Source: Prado023 sp963753075 (GTDB lineage Bacteria > Actinomycetota > Actinomycetes > S36-B12 > CAIYMF01). From it: a DNA stretch of 64,000 nt. A model generated the notes under the pieces. That model was not told the DNA's origin. It was given only the letters and a program-made list of their open reading frames with translations, and did no database searches. The DNA lies in assembly GCA_963753075.1 (NCBI GenBank), contig CAVWAR010000017.1:1-64000 (forward strand), written 5' to 3'. A program made the translations under genes and the position numbers. This document shows, one piece after another, positions 24,551 to 32,575 of this stretch; position 1 is the first letter of the stretch; every line of letters begins with the position of its first letter.

Positions 24551-25021
24551 AAGAGTCCACCTGCGGGTGCTGCCACAGCCGGTCCGCCCCCTGGGCCGGG
24601 TCCGCGTCCTTGACGTGCCGGCCCGCCAGCCCGACGACCAGCATGCGCAGCAACGCGGCCTGGCGGGGACTCGCCGGCCGCGGCGAACTGGCTGGACGAG
24701 GAAGTGCCGGAAGGTGCTGATCCGTTCGAGGTCGTCGATGTGGAGCTGGCGGCCGATGGCGCGGCGCAGCGAAACCTCCTCCGGGCCTGCCGGCGCCACC
24801 GGTAGGCCGGCAGCTTGGGGCAGGTCCGACCAGGACCGGTTGTTGCTGTACACGTCGTCGAGCGCGAGACCGGTGTGGTGCAGGTAGTTGGCCAGCGTCG
24901 GCTCGTGGCCTCCCTGGGCCATCGCAGCGAGTCTCGGCGACCAGTTGCGGCCAGCGGGAGGGCCGAACGAGGCCGTCCAGGGGGGATGCCGGATCTGTGG
25001 TCGTGTGGTGGTCGTGGTCAT
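24551..25021 (-). pseudogene. fragment of a DUF3427-type helicase, frameshifted
   Basis: From an ATG at 25021 the frame gives NWSPRLAAMAQGGHEPTLAN, then EVSLRRAIGRQLHIDDLERI, the pattern of the C-terminal part of large DEAD/DEAH helicases with a DUF3427 tail. It shifts frame near 24650 and continues as RQAALLRMLVVGLAGRHVKD then ADRLWQHPQV. The helicase motor domains are absent. The open frame spanning this piece and the dehydrogenase tail is a chance fusion. Confidence 0.55.
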
Positions 25022-25050
25022 CGGGTATCTCCATTCAGCGTGTCTGGTGC

Positions 25051-25749
25051 TCACGCACCGCGGGAGGTGGCGAGGCCTTGATGGTCTGGGGACCGGGACG
25101 AGGTGGTGTGATCCTTGATCAGGGTGATCCCCACGGCGGTGAACCAGACGATCAGGCCGAGGCCGAAGACAGCGCCCACGTCCTCAAGGGCCGGGACGAT
25201 CGTCAGGAGCGCGCTGACCCCCATGACGACACCGAGGTAGTTGACCCAGCGTGCGAAGAGCCGCTCGCGCAGCGCGATGACGCTGATCCCCAGGACCCAG
25301 ATGCCACCCAGCACCTCGTTCCCACCCCCGAGGCCGTTGGTGACCGCGTCGAGGCTGGCCCAGACACTCGAAGCCATCTCGGGGTCCGTTCCCTGCAGAT
25401 CGCTGACGGTGGTGTAGCCGATGTTGAGGATCATCCCGGTGGCGATGATGGCGCCCGCCCAGATGAGCCCGAACACGGACGAGACACGCGCCAGGGGCGA
25501 GTGCGCGGTGCGGAGGCGGTCCCCGATCGCCAGGACGAGCGGAACGAGGACGATCCCGAACACGGTATGGATCGCGAAGTTCCACAGGTGGAGCGCCAGT
25601 TGGTTGTCGACGATGAAGCCCACCGCCTCCGCGGGGTCCGTCGCGCTCACGAAGTCCATGAAGATCGTGGCGAACATGGCGAGACCGACGACGAAGGTGC
25701 CAGCCGCGATGAGGGCCCCGATCCCTCCCAGTCTTTGGATCGATTGCAT
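25051..25749 (-). CDS. DUF4386-family membrane protein
   Basis: A 232-residue integral membrane protein with six predicted helices. It opens with QRLGGIGALIAAGTFVVGLA and contains NFAIHTVFGIVLVPLVLAIG and GNEVLGGIWVLGISVIALRE, typical of DUF4386 proteins. The ATG at 25749 follows GAAAGGAAC. It is transcribed divergently from the histidine-kinase operon, 170 bases away, an arrangement that suggests it could be a regulated target of that system. The biochemical function is unknown. Confidence 0.75.
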   Translation of the reverse strand: MQSIQRLGGIGALIAAGTFVVGLAMFATIFMDFVSATDPAEAVGFIVDNQLALHLWNFAIHTVFGIVLVPLVLAIGDRLRTAHSPLARVSSVFGLIWAGAIIATGMILNIGYTTVSDLQGTDPEMASSVWASLDAVTNGLGGGNEVLGGIWVLGISVIALRERLFARWVNYLGVVMGVSALLTIVPALEDVGAVFGLGLIVWFTAVGITLIKDHTTSSRSPDHQGLATSRGA

Positions 25750-25919
25750 GACAGTTCCTTTCGTTTCCGATCCCTCGTTCGAGGGCTGACAGCATCGTCC
25801 CCCGGACTCCTGGCAGGGCACATCGGGCTGAGGGTCGACGTCACGTCAACCCACGGTCGATTCGCTCGTCGTACTTTCGGCGGACGACCGGGGCGGGACC
25901 CGCAAGTACGCTGTCGATC

Positions 25920-27065
25920 GTGCTGATCAACGCCCTCCGATCCTTCTGGGCGGAACCCCGTGAACCCAACCCGCCACGGCGCACGTGGCGGGATTGGGTG
26001 CTCGTGGGCGTCCTGGTCGCCCTGGCCATCGCGGAGGGCCTGACGAGTGACGACATCCCCTGGCGGCCATTCGCTGTGGCCGTCCAGCTGGTGCCGATCG
26101 TGGCGCTGCTATGGCGACGCACTCATCCTCTGGCCGCGGTTGCCGCTGCGTGGACCGTCATCGCCGGCCTCGACATCGCGGCCATCGCAGCGGGCTTGGA
26201 CTCACCCGGCCTGGGCACCATGGTGTTCCTGATCGTGTTCCCCTACGCGCTGTTCCGATGGGGTTCGGGCCGCGAGGCGGTGATCGGCCTCGGCATCATG
26301 AGCGTTCCCCTGGTGACGAACCTGGTGTTCTACCCCGACAGTGCTGTGCTCACGGGCGCGATGTTCGCTTGGCTGCTCTTTCCTGCCGCCCTCGGGACTG
26401 CCGCCCGATACCGCGAGCGAGCGCAGGACCGGGCTATCGCAGAGGCCAGGCTCTTCGAACGCGAACAGCTGGCACGGGAGTTGCATGACACGGTTGCACA
26501 CCACGTGTCGGCGATCGCGATCCAGGCCGAGGCTGGCTCGGCGCTCGCGGCGAGCGATCCCGATGCATCGGTGCAGGCGCTGCGCACCATCAAGTCCGAG
26601 GCGAGCCGCACACTCGCCGAGATGCGCAGCATCGTGGGCGTGCTCCGACGCGGCGACGAGGAACCGGGCCCCCGCAAGGGCCTCGCTGACCTCCAAGGGC
26701 TCGCCCACGACGGGCGACAGCCACCGATCGAGCTCGAGATGCACGGTGACCTCGACGGCGTCGCTCCACCCATCCAGACCGCCGTGTTCCGCATCGCGCA
26801 GGAGGCAACCACGAACGCTCGCCGCCACGCCCGCCGCGCCACCGGGATCACGGTGCAGGTGCAAGGCTCCGCCGAGGACGTCAAGCTCGTCATCACCGAC
26901 GACGGAGACGCGTCGTACGTGGACCCGGCAACGGCCTCCGGATACGGGTTGGTCGGTATGACCGAACGCGTGTCCCTGCATGGCGGATCGCTGGATGTGG
27001 GCCCGAATCCCGGGAGGGGCTGGACGGTCAGGGCAGTGCTGCCGAAGGGAGGGGTCTCACCATGA
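25920..27065 (+). CDS. sensor histidine kinase (NarL/DesK type)
   Basis: A 381-residue kinase. Residues 25-165 contain about five to six membrane helices, so sensing is likely intramembrane. The HisKA_3 box has H189 in REQLARELHDTVAHHVSAIA. The HATPase domain shows RIAQEATTNARRHARRATG (N box), VITDDGDAS (G1) and GYGLVGMTERVSLHGGSLDV (G2). The start is GTG at 25920 near the reading-frame limit. It overlaps the response regulator by four bases (ATGA), forming one operon. Confidence 0.88.
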   Translation: MLINALRSFWAEPREPNPPRRTWRDWVLVGVLVALAIAEGLTSDDIPWRPFAVAVQLVPIVALLWRRTHPLAAVAAAWTVIAGLDIAAIAAGLDSPGLGTMVFLIVFPYALFRWGSGREAVIGLGIMSVPLVTNLVFYPDSAVLTGAMFAWLLFPAALGTAARYRERAQDRAIAEARLFEREQLARELHDTVAHHVSAIAIQAEAGSALAASDPDASVQALRTIKSEASRTLAEMRSIVGVLRRGDEEPGPRKGLADLQGLAHDGRQPPIELEMHGDLDGVAPPIQTAVFRIAQEATTNARRHARRATGITVQVQGSAEDVKLVITDDGDASYVDPATASGYGLVGMTERVSLHGGSLDVGPNPGRGWTVRAVLPKGGVSP

Positions 27066-27715
27066 CGCTGCGGGTGATCGTTGCCGACGACCAGGACCTC
27101 GTGCGGACCGGGCTCGCCATGATCCTCAACGCCCAACCCGGCATCGAGGTCGTCGGCGAGGCAGCCGACGGAGTGGAAGCCGTGGACCTCGCGCGGCGCC
27201 TCCAACCCGACGTGTGCCTCCTCGACATCAACATGCCACGGATGGACGGCATCGAGGCGACCAAGGCCCTCGCCGGCCCGGATACTTCGGACCCGATCCC
27301 GGTCGTCGTGATCACGACGTTCGATCGCGACGAATACGTGTACGGAGCGCTCAAGGCGGGCGCTCGGGGGTTCCTCCTCAAGGACGCCGACACCGAACTC
27401 CTCGTCCAGGCGATCACGGCCGCGGCCTCCGGCGACGCCCTCGTCGCGCCGAGCATCACCGTCAGGCTCCTCGAAGCGTTCGCCGCCACCGATTCCGCCA
27501 CCGCCCCGATCCAACCCGTCGATCCACTCACGGACCGCGAGGAAGAGGTCCTGATGAAGGTCGCCCGCGGCAAGACCAACGCAGAGATCGCCGAGGACCT
27601 CTTCATCAGCAACAGCACGGTCAAGACGCACATCGCCAGACTGATGACCAAGCTCGAGGCACGGAACCGTGTCGAGCTCGTCATCTGGGCCTACGAGACG
27701 GGGCGCGTCCGCTGA
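27062..27715 (+). CDS. LuxR/NarL-family response regulator
   Basis: A 217-residue regulator. The receiver domain has the acidic DD pair near residue 9, phospho-acceptor D55 (VCLLDINMPRMDG), Thr in VVITTF and Lys in ARGFLLKDAD. The C-terminal LuxR helix-turn-helix is LTDREEEVLMKVARGKTNAE then IAEDLFISNSTVKTHI. The start overlaps the kinase stop. Likely targets are the divergent DUF4386 gene or its own operon. Confidence 0.9.
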   Translation: MTLRVIVADDQDLVRTGLAMILNAQPGIEVVGEAADGVEAVDLARRLQPDVCLLDINMPRMDGIEATKALAGPDTSDPIPVVVITTFDRDEYVYGALKAGARGFLLKDADTELLVQAITAAASGDALVAPSITVRLLEAFAATDSATAPIQPVDPLTDREEEVLMKVARGKTNAEIAEDLFISNSTVKTHIARLMTKLEARNRVELVIWAYETGRVR

Positions 27716-27849
27716 TCCGAGCGATCAACTCCGCGTCGACGTTCGAACTGCACTGGATCCCCGACGGCTCCCACTTCGGGATCTGGGTCAACGACGACGC
27801 CGCGACCCACCAGGGCTACGCCCTCGACTGGCTGCTGGCGGACCGGTAG
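27716..27849 (+). pseudogene. unidentified open-frame remnant
   Basis: Directly after the response regulator stop an open frame gives FELHWIPDGSHFGIWVNDDA then HQGYALDWLLADR and a stop. The residue use is protein-like, but no start codon belongs to it. I take it as the tail of a lost gene; the family is not recognised. Confidence 0.3.
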
Positions 27850-28167
27850 CGGCGAGGTAGACGGACGGCGTACTGGACCAAGACCTCGGCCCTGGTGACG
27901 GCGTCCCACTGTGGGCGGAAACGACGCCGGTGCAGCCAACGCCTGTCCAGGCCTCGCCGCGGTGCGTCCACAGGCGGCGGATGGACGCTGCCCTGGTGAA
28001 CGTGATTCTGGTCTGAGGCTGACGGCTCTGGACCGGTTCGCGAGTGAACGGTTGGGCGGAGAGTGCGGGTTCGGTGAGCGCCGGGTGGGGTCGAATCTGC
28101 AGCGGGCTGTGGACCGATGAGTTCCTTGCCCGATGGGGTTGTCCACCCGCTGGGGCTGGGCTGGCGG
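27850..28167. other. intergenic region holding two hairpin repeats
   Basis: Between the remnant after the response regulator and the stop of the CPBP protease. It contains the tandem hairpins at 27900-27928 and 27961-27988. Nothing else is recognised. Confidence 0.5.
27900..27988 (+). repeat. pair of dispersed hairpin repeats
   Basis: First hairpin: GGCGTC (27900-27905) with GACGCC (27923-27928) around a diverged CCACTGTGGGCGGAAAC loop. Second: GCGTCCA (27964-27970) with TGGACGC (27982-27988) around CAGGCGGCGGA, the most perfect copy in the window. GCCTGT at 27941-27946 could pair with ACAGGC in the second loop. Confidence 0.7.
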
Positions 28168-29031
28168 TCAGGGTTGTGGCTGGATGCTGGGCCGGGGCAC
28201 GGGTTGGTCACGGTTGAGGGTGTTCCATCCCCAGACCGTGCCGGTGACGCCGACCGCTAGCAGGAGCAGTGCGAAGTTCGTCCAGCGGCCCAGGTTGGTG
28301 GCGAAGAATTCGGGCAGGAGTGCCGCCGAGGCGTTGCCGAGGGTGTGGAACGTGATGGCGACCAGCAGGCTTCCCGAGGTGTTGTTGTAGAGCCAGGTGT
28401 AGAGCACGGCGAGGAGCATCTGCTGCAGGATGAACTGCCAGATCGGGATGGCTTGCTGCACTGTGCCGCCGATGAGGAACAGCGGCAGGTGCCAGGAGCC
28501 CCAGATGAGGCCGAGGATGAGGCTGGCGGTCAGGGCGTTGCGCCCGTTCTGCAGCCGGTCCAGGGCGTAGCCGCGCCAGCCGAACTCCTCGAGCCCGCCG
28601 CCGACGAACAGGATGATGGCGATCGTTCCCAGGACCGTTGCCAGCGAGGGGACCGCCCAGTCGTCCAGGCCGTCGCCGGCCAGGACGAGGACCAGGGTCG
28701 TGAGCACCCCGACCGTGGGCAGCAGGAGTAGCGTCGGTAGCCACCATCGCTTGTCGAAGTTCGTGGCGAACGCACGACGCAGCAGTCGTCCCATGCCCGC
28801 CCGTCCCGCCTGGCGGCCGACCAGGACGAACGCGGCCGCTGTTGGTCCCAGGACGGCGAACAGCCCCAGCAGCCCGACGATCTCGGGTAGGTCGGCCATC
28901 CCGGTCGAGCGAAGGACGCTGGGCAGCCACAGCAGCCAGGAGATCGCGAACGTCAGGGCGACGAACTGGCCCAACTGCCGCCGATCCGCCAGTGAGGTGC
29001 CCACCTGGCCCACGGGGTGATCCTGCTGCAT
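28168..29031 (-). CDS. CPBP-family intramembrane glutamic protease
   Basis: A 287-residue membrane protein with about eight helices. The CPBP (Abi/CAAX-like) motifs are present: E148-E149 and R153 in GGGLEEFGWRGYALDRLQNG, then GLIWGSWHLPLFL with the first active-site His, and ITFHTLGNASAALL with the second. It is probably a membrane metalloprotease or glutamic protease involved in peptide maturation or immunity. The start is the ATG at 29031; no partner genes adjoin. Confidence 0.87.
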   Translation of the reverse strand: MQQDHPVGQVGTSLADRRQLGQFVALTFAISWLLWLPSVLRSTGMADLPEIVGLLGLFAVLGPTAAAFVLVGRQAGRAGMGRLLRRAFATNFDKRWWLPTLLLLPTVGVLTTLVLVLAGDGLDDWAVPSLATVLGTIAIILFVGGGLEEFGWRGYALDRLQNGRNALTASLILGLIWGSWHLPLFLIGGTVQQAIPIWQFILQQMLLAVLYTWLYNNTSGSLLVAITFHTLGNASAALLPEFFATNLGRWTNFALLLLAVGVTGTVWGWNTLNRDQPVPRPSIQPQP

Positions 29032-29040
29032 CCCGGGACC

Positions 29041-29310
29041 CTAGCGGGTGGCGCCGGTCGCGCGCTGCGGAAGCCGGGCCAGCCAGTCGAGCAGCGGCCA
29101 CCCGACGGAGAGGTCGATCGGCATGGGGCTTGCCTCTTGTACCGCTGCACGCCAGACGCCGCCCATGGCTCGTGGCGCAGGATGTGGTCCACGTCGGGAA
29201 GGACGTGGGTCTGCCCGGGAAGAGAGCATTGCTGCGATACATGTCGTCGGGGGCGACCTGGATGTCCTTCAACCCGGTCATGGCCAGTACCGGGGCCGGA
29301 TGCGGCGCGG
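29041..29310 (-). pseudogene. decayed C-terminal part of an alpha/beta-hydrolase
   Basis: Pieces of one protein appear in successive frames: PVLAMTGLKDIQVAPDD, then DVDHILRHEP and VQRYKR, then PIDLSVGWPLLDWLARLP. In order they match the C-terminal third of prolyl-oligopeptidase-like hydrolases, with the catalytic Asp and His segments. At least two frameshifts and a missing N-terminus make this non-functional. Confidence 0.55.
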
Positions 29311-29749
29311 CTGAGGCTGGGCGTGGCACCTGCCGAGCCACGCCCCCACCGCACACAGCGGCAGGCGACCCGAAGGTCCCATCGATGGCTGGCTCCTCAG
29401 GCGGGACGTTGCCCCCAACTCATCCTCCTGACGGCAGCCACCACCGATAGTCCAACCTCCCCGAACCCTGGAGCTGCGCCGCGAGATCGACTCACCTCTT
29501 CGCTCCCCGACGCCAAGGTCAGGCACCTACCGCAAGCAGTTCGACAGGCGGATAGGACGCGCCCGGCAGGCGGCGAAGTGACTCGGCCTTGTCCTGTCGC
29601 TCGGCGCCGGGTCTGGCAGACGGCGCGGACAGGCGCGAACGCCGACGCGCAGCCCGCTCTCTCGGATGGTCGCCCGGCGCGGAACAACTGGGTGTCCCTG
29701 AGGGGGTGGACGAGGTTCGTGAATCGCCCCGGGTTTCGTGGAGGCTCGA
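29311..29749. other. non-coding accessory stretch
   Basis: No recognisable gene on either strand. It contains one diverged hairpin repeat at 29559-29583 and is probably residue from earlier insertions. Confidence 0.4.
29559..29583 (+). repeat. dispersed hairpin repeat, diverged copy
   Basis: CGCCCGGCAGGCGGCGAAGT then GACT keeps the AGGCGGCGAAGTGAC core of the 93-117 copy; the arms are degraded. Confidence 0.5.
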
Positions 29750-30095
29750 TTAGTTGGATCTGGCCCCGGCGGGGACAGGGTTCTCAGGGTAGTGCTGGGG
29801 TGTGTGGCTGGCCCAGTGGTTGGCTTCGAACTCGGCGGGTGGGATGAGGCCGAGTTCGCCGTGCAGGCGTCGGTGGTTGTACCAGTCGACGTATTCGGCG
29901 ACGGCGATCTCGACGTCGGTCACGTTCTTCCATCCTCCGGTGGGCCGCATGACGGCGTTGCGGATGCACTCGGCCTTGAACAGTGAGTTCAGCGCTTCGG
30001 CCATGGCATTGTCGTAGGAGTCGCCACGCGATCCCACGGACGCGACGGCCTCAGCTTCGGCCAGTCGCTCGGTGTAGCGGACTGCTCGACCCTGA
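29750..30095 (-). pseudogene. IS3-family transposase remnant (orfB C-terminus)
   Basis: The last 110 residues of an IS3-type OrfB: SRGDSYDNAMAEALNSLFKA then ECIRN, containing the catalytic Glu, then YVDWYNHRRLHGELGLIPPA and EFEANHW. The first two catalytic Asp residues and orfA are missing. Homology stops near 30095, where the HepT gene region begins. One element end is retained near 29753. Confidence 0.8.
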
Positions 30096-30146
30096 GCCTG
30101 CGTCTGCCCGGGCCGCGAGTCGGTGGAACGGCCCGGACAGGTCTGG

Positions 30147-30461
30147 TCAGCCGATGTCGTCGAGGAGCGGTGCCAACTGGTTGTCAACGATGTCGCGGAT
30201 CATCTCCGGGTTCACGCGGAAGTACTCGTGGACGACCACGTTGCGCAGGCCGGCGATGGCGGGCCACGGAGTGCCCGGATGATCTTGCTTGACGTCGTCC
30301 GGCAGTGACTTCACGGCCTCACCGATGACAGCCAGGTTGCGCAGGACTGCGTCGTAGGCCATCGAGCCGAGTTCCGCAGAATCAAGATGGTCGCGGTACG
30401 CGATGCAACGAGTGATCGCCGCCCGAATGTCCTCGAGGCGCTCTGCGTCGGACCTACTCAC
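30147..30461 (-). CDS. hepT: HepT-like HEPN toxin (DUF86)
   Basis: A 104-residue HEPN-domain protein. The ribonuclease motif R73-x4-H78-x-Y80 (RNVVVHEYF) is intact, including the Tyr that MntA partners AMPylate in characterised modules. RLEDIRAAITRCIAY is the first helix of the four-helix bundle. The start is a GTG at 30461 that overlaps the antitoxin stop, so antitoxin is made first. It is expected to cleave RNA when unmodified. Confidence 0.9.
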   Translation of the reverse strand: MSRSDAERLEDIRAAITRCIAYRDHLDSAELGSMAYDAVLRNLAVIGEAVKSLPDDVKQDHPGTPWPAIAGLRNVVVHEYFRVNPEMIRDIVDNQLAPLLDDIG

Positions 30462-30778
30462 ACGGCCACCGCGTCTACCAGGGCGGTTGCCGAGACCTTG
30501 TCGCGCAGAAGTGGTGCCGCCACGACATCGACTCCGACGCCGAGGAGCTCGCTGAGTTCCTCGGCGAGCCCGGACACACGTAGTAGGTCGTTTCCGGCCC
30601 CCGGAATCAGGTCGACGAGAAGATCTAGATCGCTGTCCGCGCCAGCGTCACCGCGGGCCACTGAACCAAACAGGCGTGGGTTGGTGGCGCCATAGCGGTC
30701 CAGCACCTCGCCGATACGACTCCGGTGCACCGTGAGTGCAGCGCGCAGCCGCATCGTCGCCTCGGTCGGTTCCCTCAT
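30458..30778 (-). CDS. mntA: MntA-like nucleotidyltransferase antitoxin
   Basis: A 106-residue minimal nucleotidyltransferase. The G38-S39-x10-D50-x-D52 motif (LFGSVARGDAGADSDLDLLV) is canonical. In this family it AMPylates the HEPN toxin on the Tyr of its RX4HXY motif and so neutralises it. I start at the ATG at 30778; the frame is open to 30805. Its stop overlaps the toxin start by four bases. Such pairs stabilise mobile regions and some defend against phage. Confidence 0.9.
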   Translation of the reverse strand: MREPTEATMRLRAALTVHRSRIGEVLDRYGATNPRLFGSVARGDAGADSDLDLLVDLIPGAGNDLLRVSGLAEELSELLGVGVDVVAAPLLRDKVSATALVDAVAV

Positions 30779-31119
30779 AGCCCAAGAGTAGCGATAGAAC
30801 GCCACCCAGTGCTCCTACCAGCCTCAACGCCCACCCGGCAGAAGATGGCGGCGGCGACCCCGCTGGGGCGTCTGGTGCCCCGATCCGCGTCCACAGGCGG
30901 CTACTAGACGATTCCCTTCAGGATCCGTGTCTGGCCAGACTCGGCCCAGGAGCCCGGCGGGACGCTCTCCATGCGGCTGCCGAAAGGGGGCGTCCCCGCT
31001 CGTGACTACGCGGCCAGCAACCCGGTCCCCAGGCGGCTACGTCTGACTGCCGCGACCGGGACGGTGCGCGGCAACTTGATGACTGTCGGTAGCGCCGGCG
31101 TCCTGCGGGAGCCGACACC
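30779..31119. other. divergent intergenic region
   Basis: Promoter region between mntA and the phosphoesterase gene. It contains the hairpin repeat at 30887-30910; no other feature is recognised. Confidence 0.45.
30887..30910 (+). repeat. dispersed hairpin repeat (last copy found)
   Basis: GCGTCCACAGGCGGCTACTA then GACG: the first 15 bases match the copies at 11702, 13870 and 27964; the arm pair is CGTC/GACG. This is the rightmost copy I found. Confidence 0.7.
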
Positions 31120-32185
31120 ATGACCGAGCAGGAATCCGCCCAGCCCGACACCGCCGCACGGGGCCGCTTCCGCATTGATCAGCACTCCAGGCCCTACACG
31201 CACCTGGGGTTCAAGAACGATCCCGAGCACTTCCAGTTCGCGCTGGTCTCGGACAACTCCGGAGGAGGGCGCCCCGGAGTCCTCCAGGCGGCGTCCAGAC
31301 TGCTCAACGAGCTGCAGCCGGAGTTCGTCGTCAACCTCGGCGACCTCGTGGAGGGCTACAACGATCCCGGCGGCTTCCCGGCCAGCGTGGAGACCTACCG
31401 GACCTGGTGGCGCGAGATCGACGCTGCCCTCGCGCCGCTGGAGACGCCGTTCTTCTTCGTGCCCGGCAACCACGACCTGAACAACCCGGCGTCACTGGAG
31501 GTCTGGCGGGAGCGGCTCGGCGGAACCCGGGACTACTACCACTTCCGGTACCAGGACGTCCTGTTCCTGGTGGTCAACACCGAGGACCCGCCGAAGGACA
31601 CCGACCACGTCATCGAGAACGACCCCGAGCAGGCTGCGATCCTCGAGGCGTCCTACCACGCGGTGAAGGATGCCATCGCTGCCAGCGTGGATGTCGAGAC
31701 CATCCTGGCGGCGGCCCAGCCGATCGAGGACTTCTTCGGCGTCATCAACATCAGCGACACCCAGGTCGACTACTTCGCCGAGGTGCTCGCCGACAACGCC
31801 GACGTGCGCTGGACCTTCGTGCTGATGCACGCGCCCGCATGGTCGACCAGCGACGGTCTGGAGCGCGACCCCCAGCAACTTCGCCCGCATCGAGCAGTTC
31901 CTCGCCGATCGGCCGTACACCGTGTTCGCCGCCCACACGCACAAGTACAACTACACCGAACGCCACGGCCGCGACTACATCATCACCGCCATGACAGGCG
32001 CCATGAACGTGCCGCGGCTCGGAGCCATCGACCATGTCGTCTGGGTCACGATGACCGACGACGGCCCCAAGATCGCCAACCTGCTGCTCAACGGAATCCT
32101 CGACAAGTACGGTCCCGTCGAGGGCGACCCGACCGCCGAGCTGGGCATGTACCGTCCACCTTCGGCGAGGCCGCCGAAGCGTTGA
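31120..32185 (+). pseudogene. metallophosphoesterase, frameshifted
   Basis: Calcineurin-like phosphoesterase in two frames. The first, from the ATG at 31120, carries FALVSDNSGG, VVNLGDLVEGYND and FFFVPGNHDLNNP, and reaches VLMHAPAWSTSDGLERDP. Near 31870, in a run of five C, the homologous frame switches to SNFARIEQFLADRPYTVFAA then HTHKYNYTERHG, whose H-x-H gives the last metal ligands, and ends at 32185. Joined length is about 354 residues. The homopolymer makes a sequencing error or phase variation as likely as true decay. Its first metal motif is D-N rather than D-x-H. Confidence 0.65.
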
Positions 32186-32575
32186 CCTACCCCGTCCGGG
32201 AGCCGCCGGGCCGGTCGTCGGTTCTCGGACAGAGGCCTCCGCCTCTTGACGCCCCGTCGGGAGGCGCCCCCGCCACGAAGCGGAGCTGAGCCGGTGGATC
32301 GCGTCGGGGCTCGCCTGCATTCGGCGGCGCCACACGGGTGGGGAACTCCGACAAGAACAACTGGGGAGACTCAGATGAGCGCCCTCAGCGCGTCATAGTG
32401 GGCGAAGTGGGCGCCCTCGGGCGGGTTCAGTACCGCGTTCCAGGCAGACGAAGAGGGCCTCCACCCTGTGCTGGTGGAGGCCCTCTTGTCGACACTTCTC
32501 GAAGCCCTTGCGGACTTCCTGCGGACTACGGCGTAACTCGTACTTGTATCGTCGCAGGTCAGAGCCAGTTTTCGA
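32186..32575. other. boundary region between accessory and core halves
   Basis: No gene recognised. It contains a strong terminator hairpin at 32451-32487 that serves glnA. To its left accessory genes prevail and to its right conserved chromosomal order begins. Confidence 0.5.
32451..32487. terminator. strong bidirectional terminator hairpin after glnA
   Basis: A perfect 15-bp stem, AAGAGGGCCTCCACC with GGTGGAGGCCCTCTT, closes a 7-base loop. It lies about 90 bases beyond the glnA stop and has an A/T pair at each foot, so it can act on both strands. Confidence 0.9.

Noticed and set aside
24431..25054. A 207-residue gene as one protein
   Set aside because: It is a mosaic of helicase-derived, frameshifted and dehydrogenase-derived sequence, so I list two pseudogene pieces instead.
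26980..27849. Plus-strand 289-codon open frame across the response regulator
   Set aside because: It is an out-of-frame His/Arg-rich shadow; only its last 45 codons, beyond the regulator stop, are protein-like and are listed as a remnant.
32..30910. Classical integron attC sites
   Set aside because: The repeats lack the GTTRRRY and RYYYAAC core sites of attC, and I see no integron integrase in the window. Only the cassette-like layout is kept as a hypothesis.
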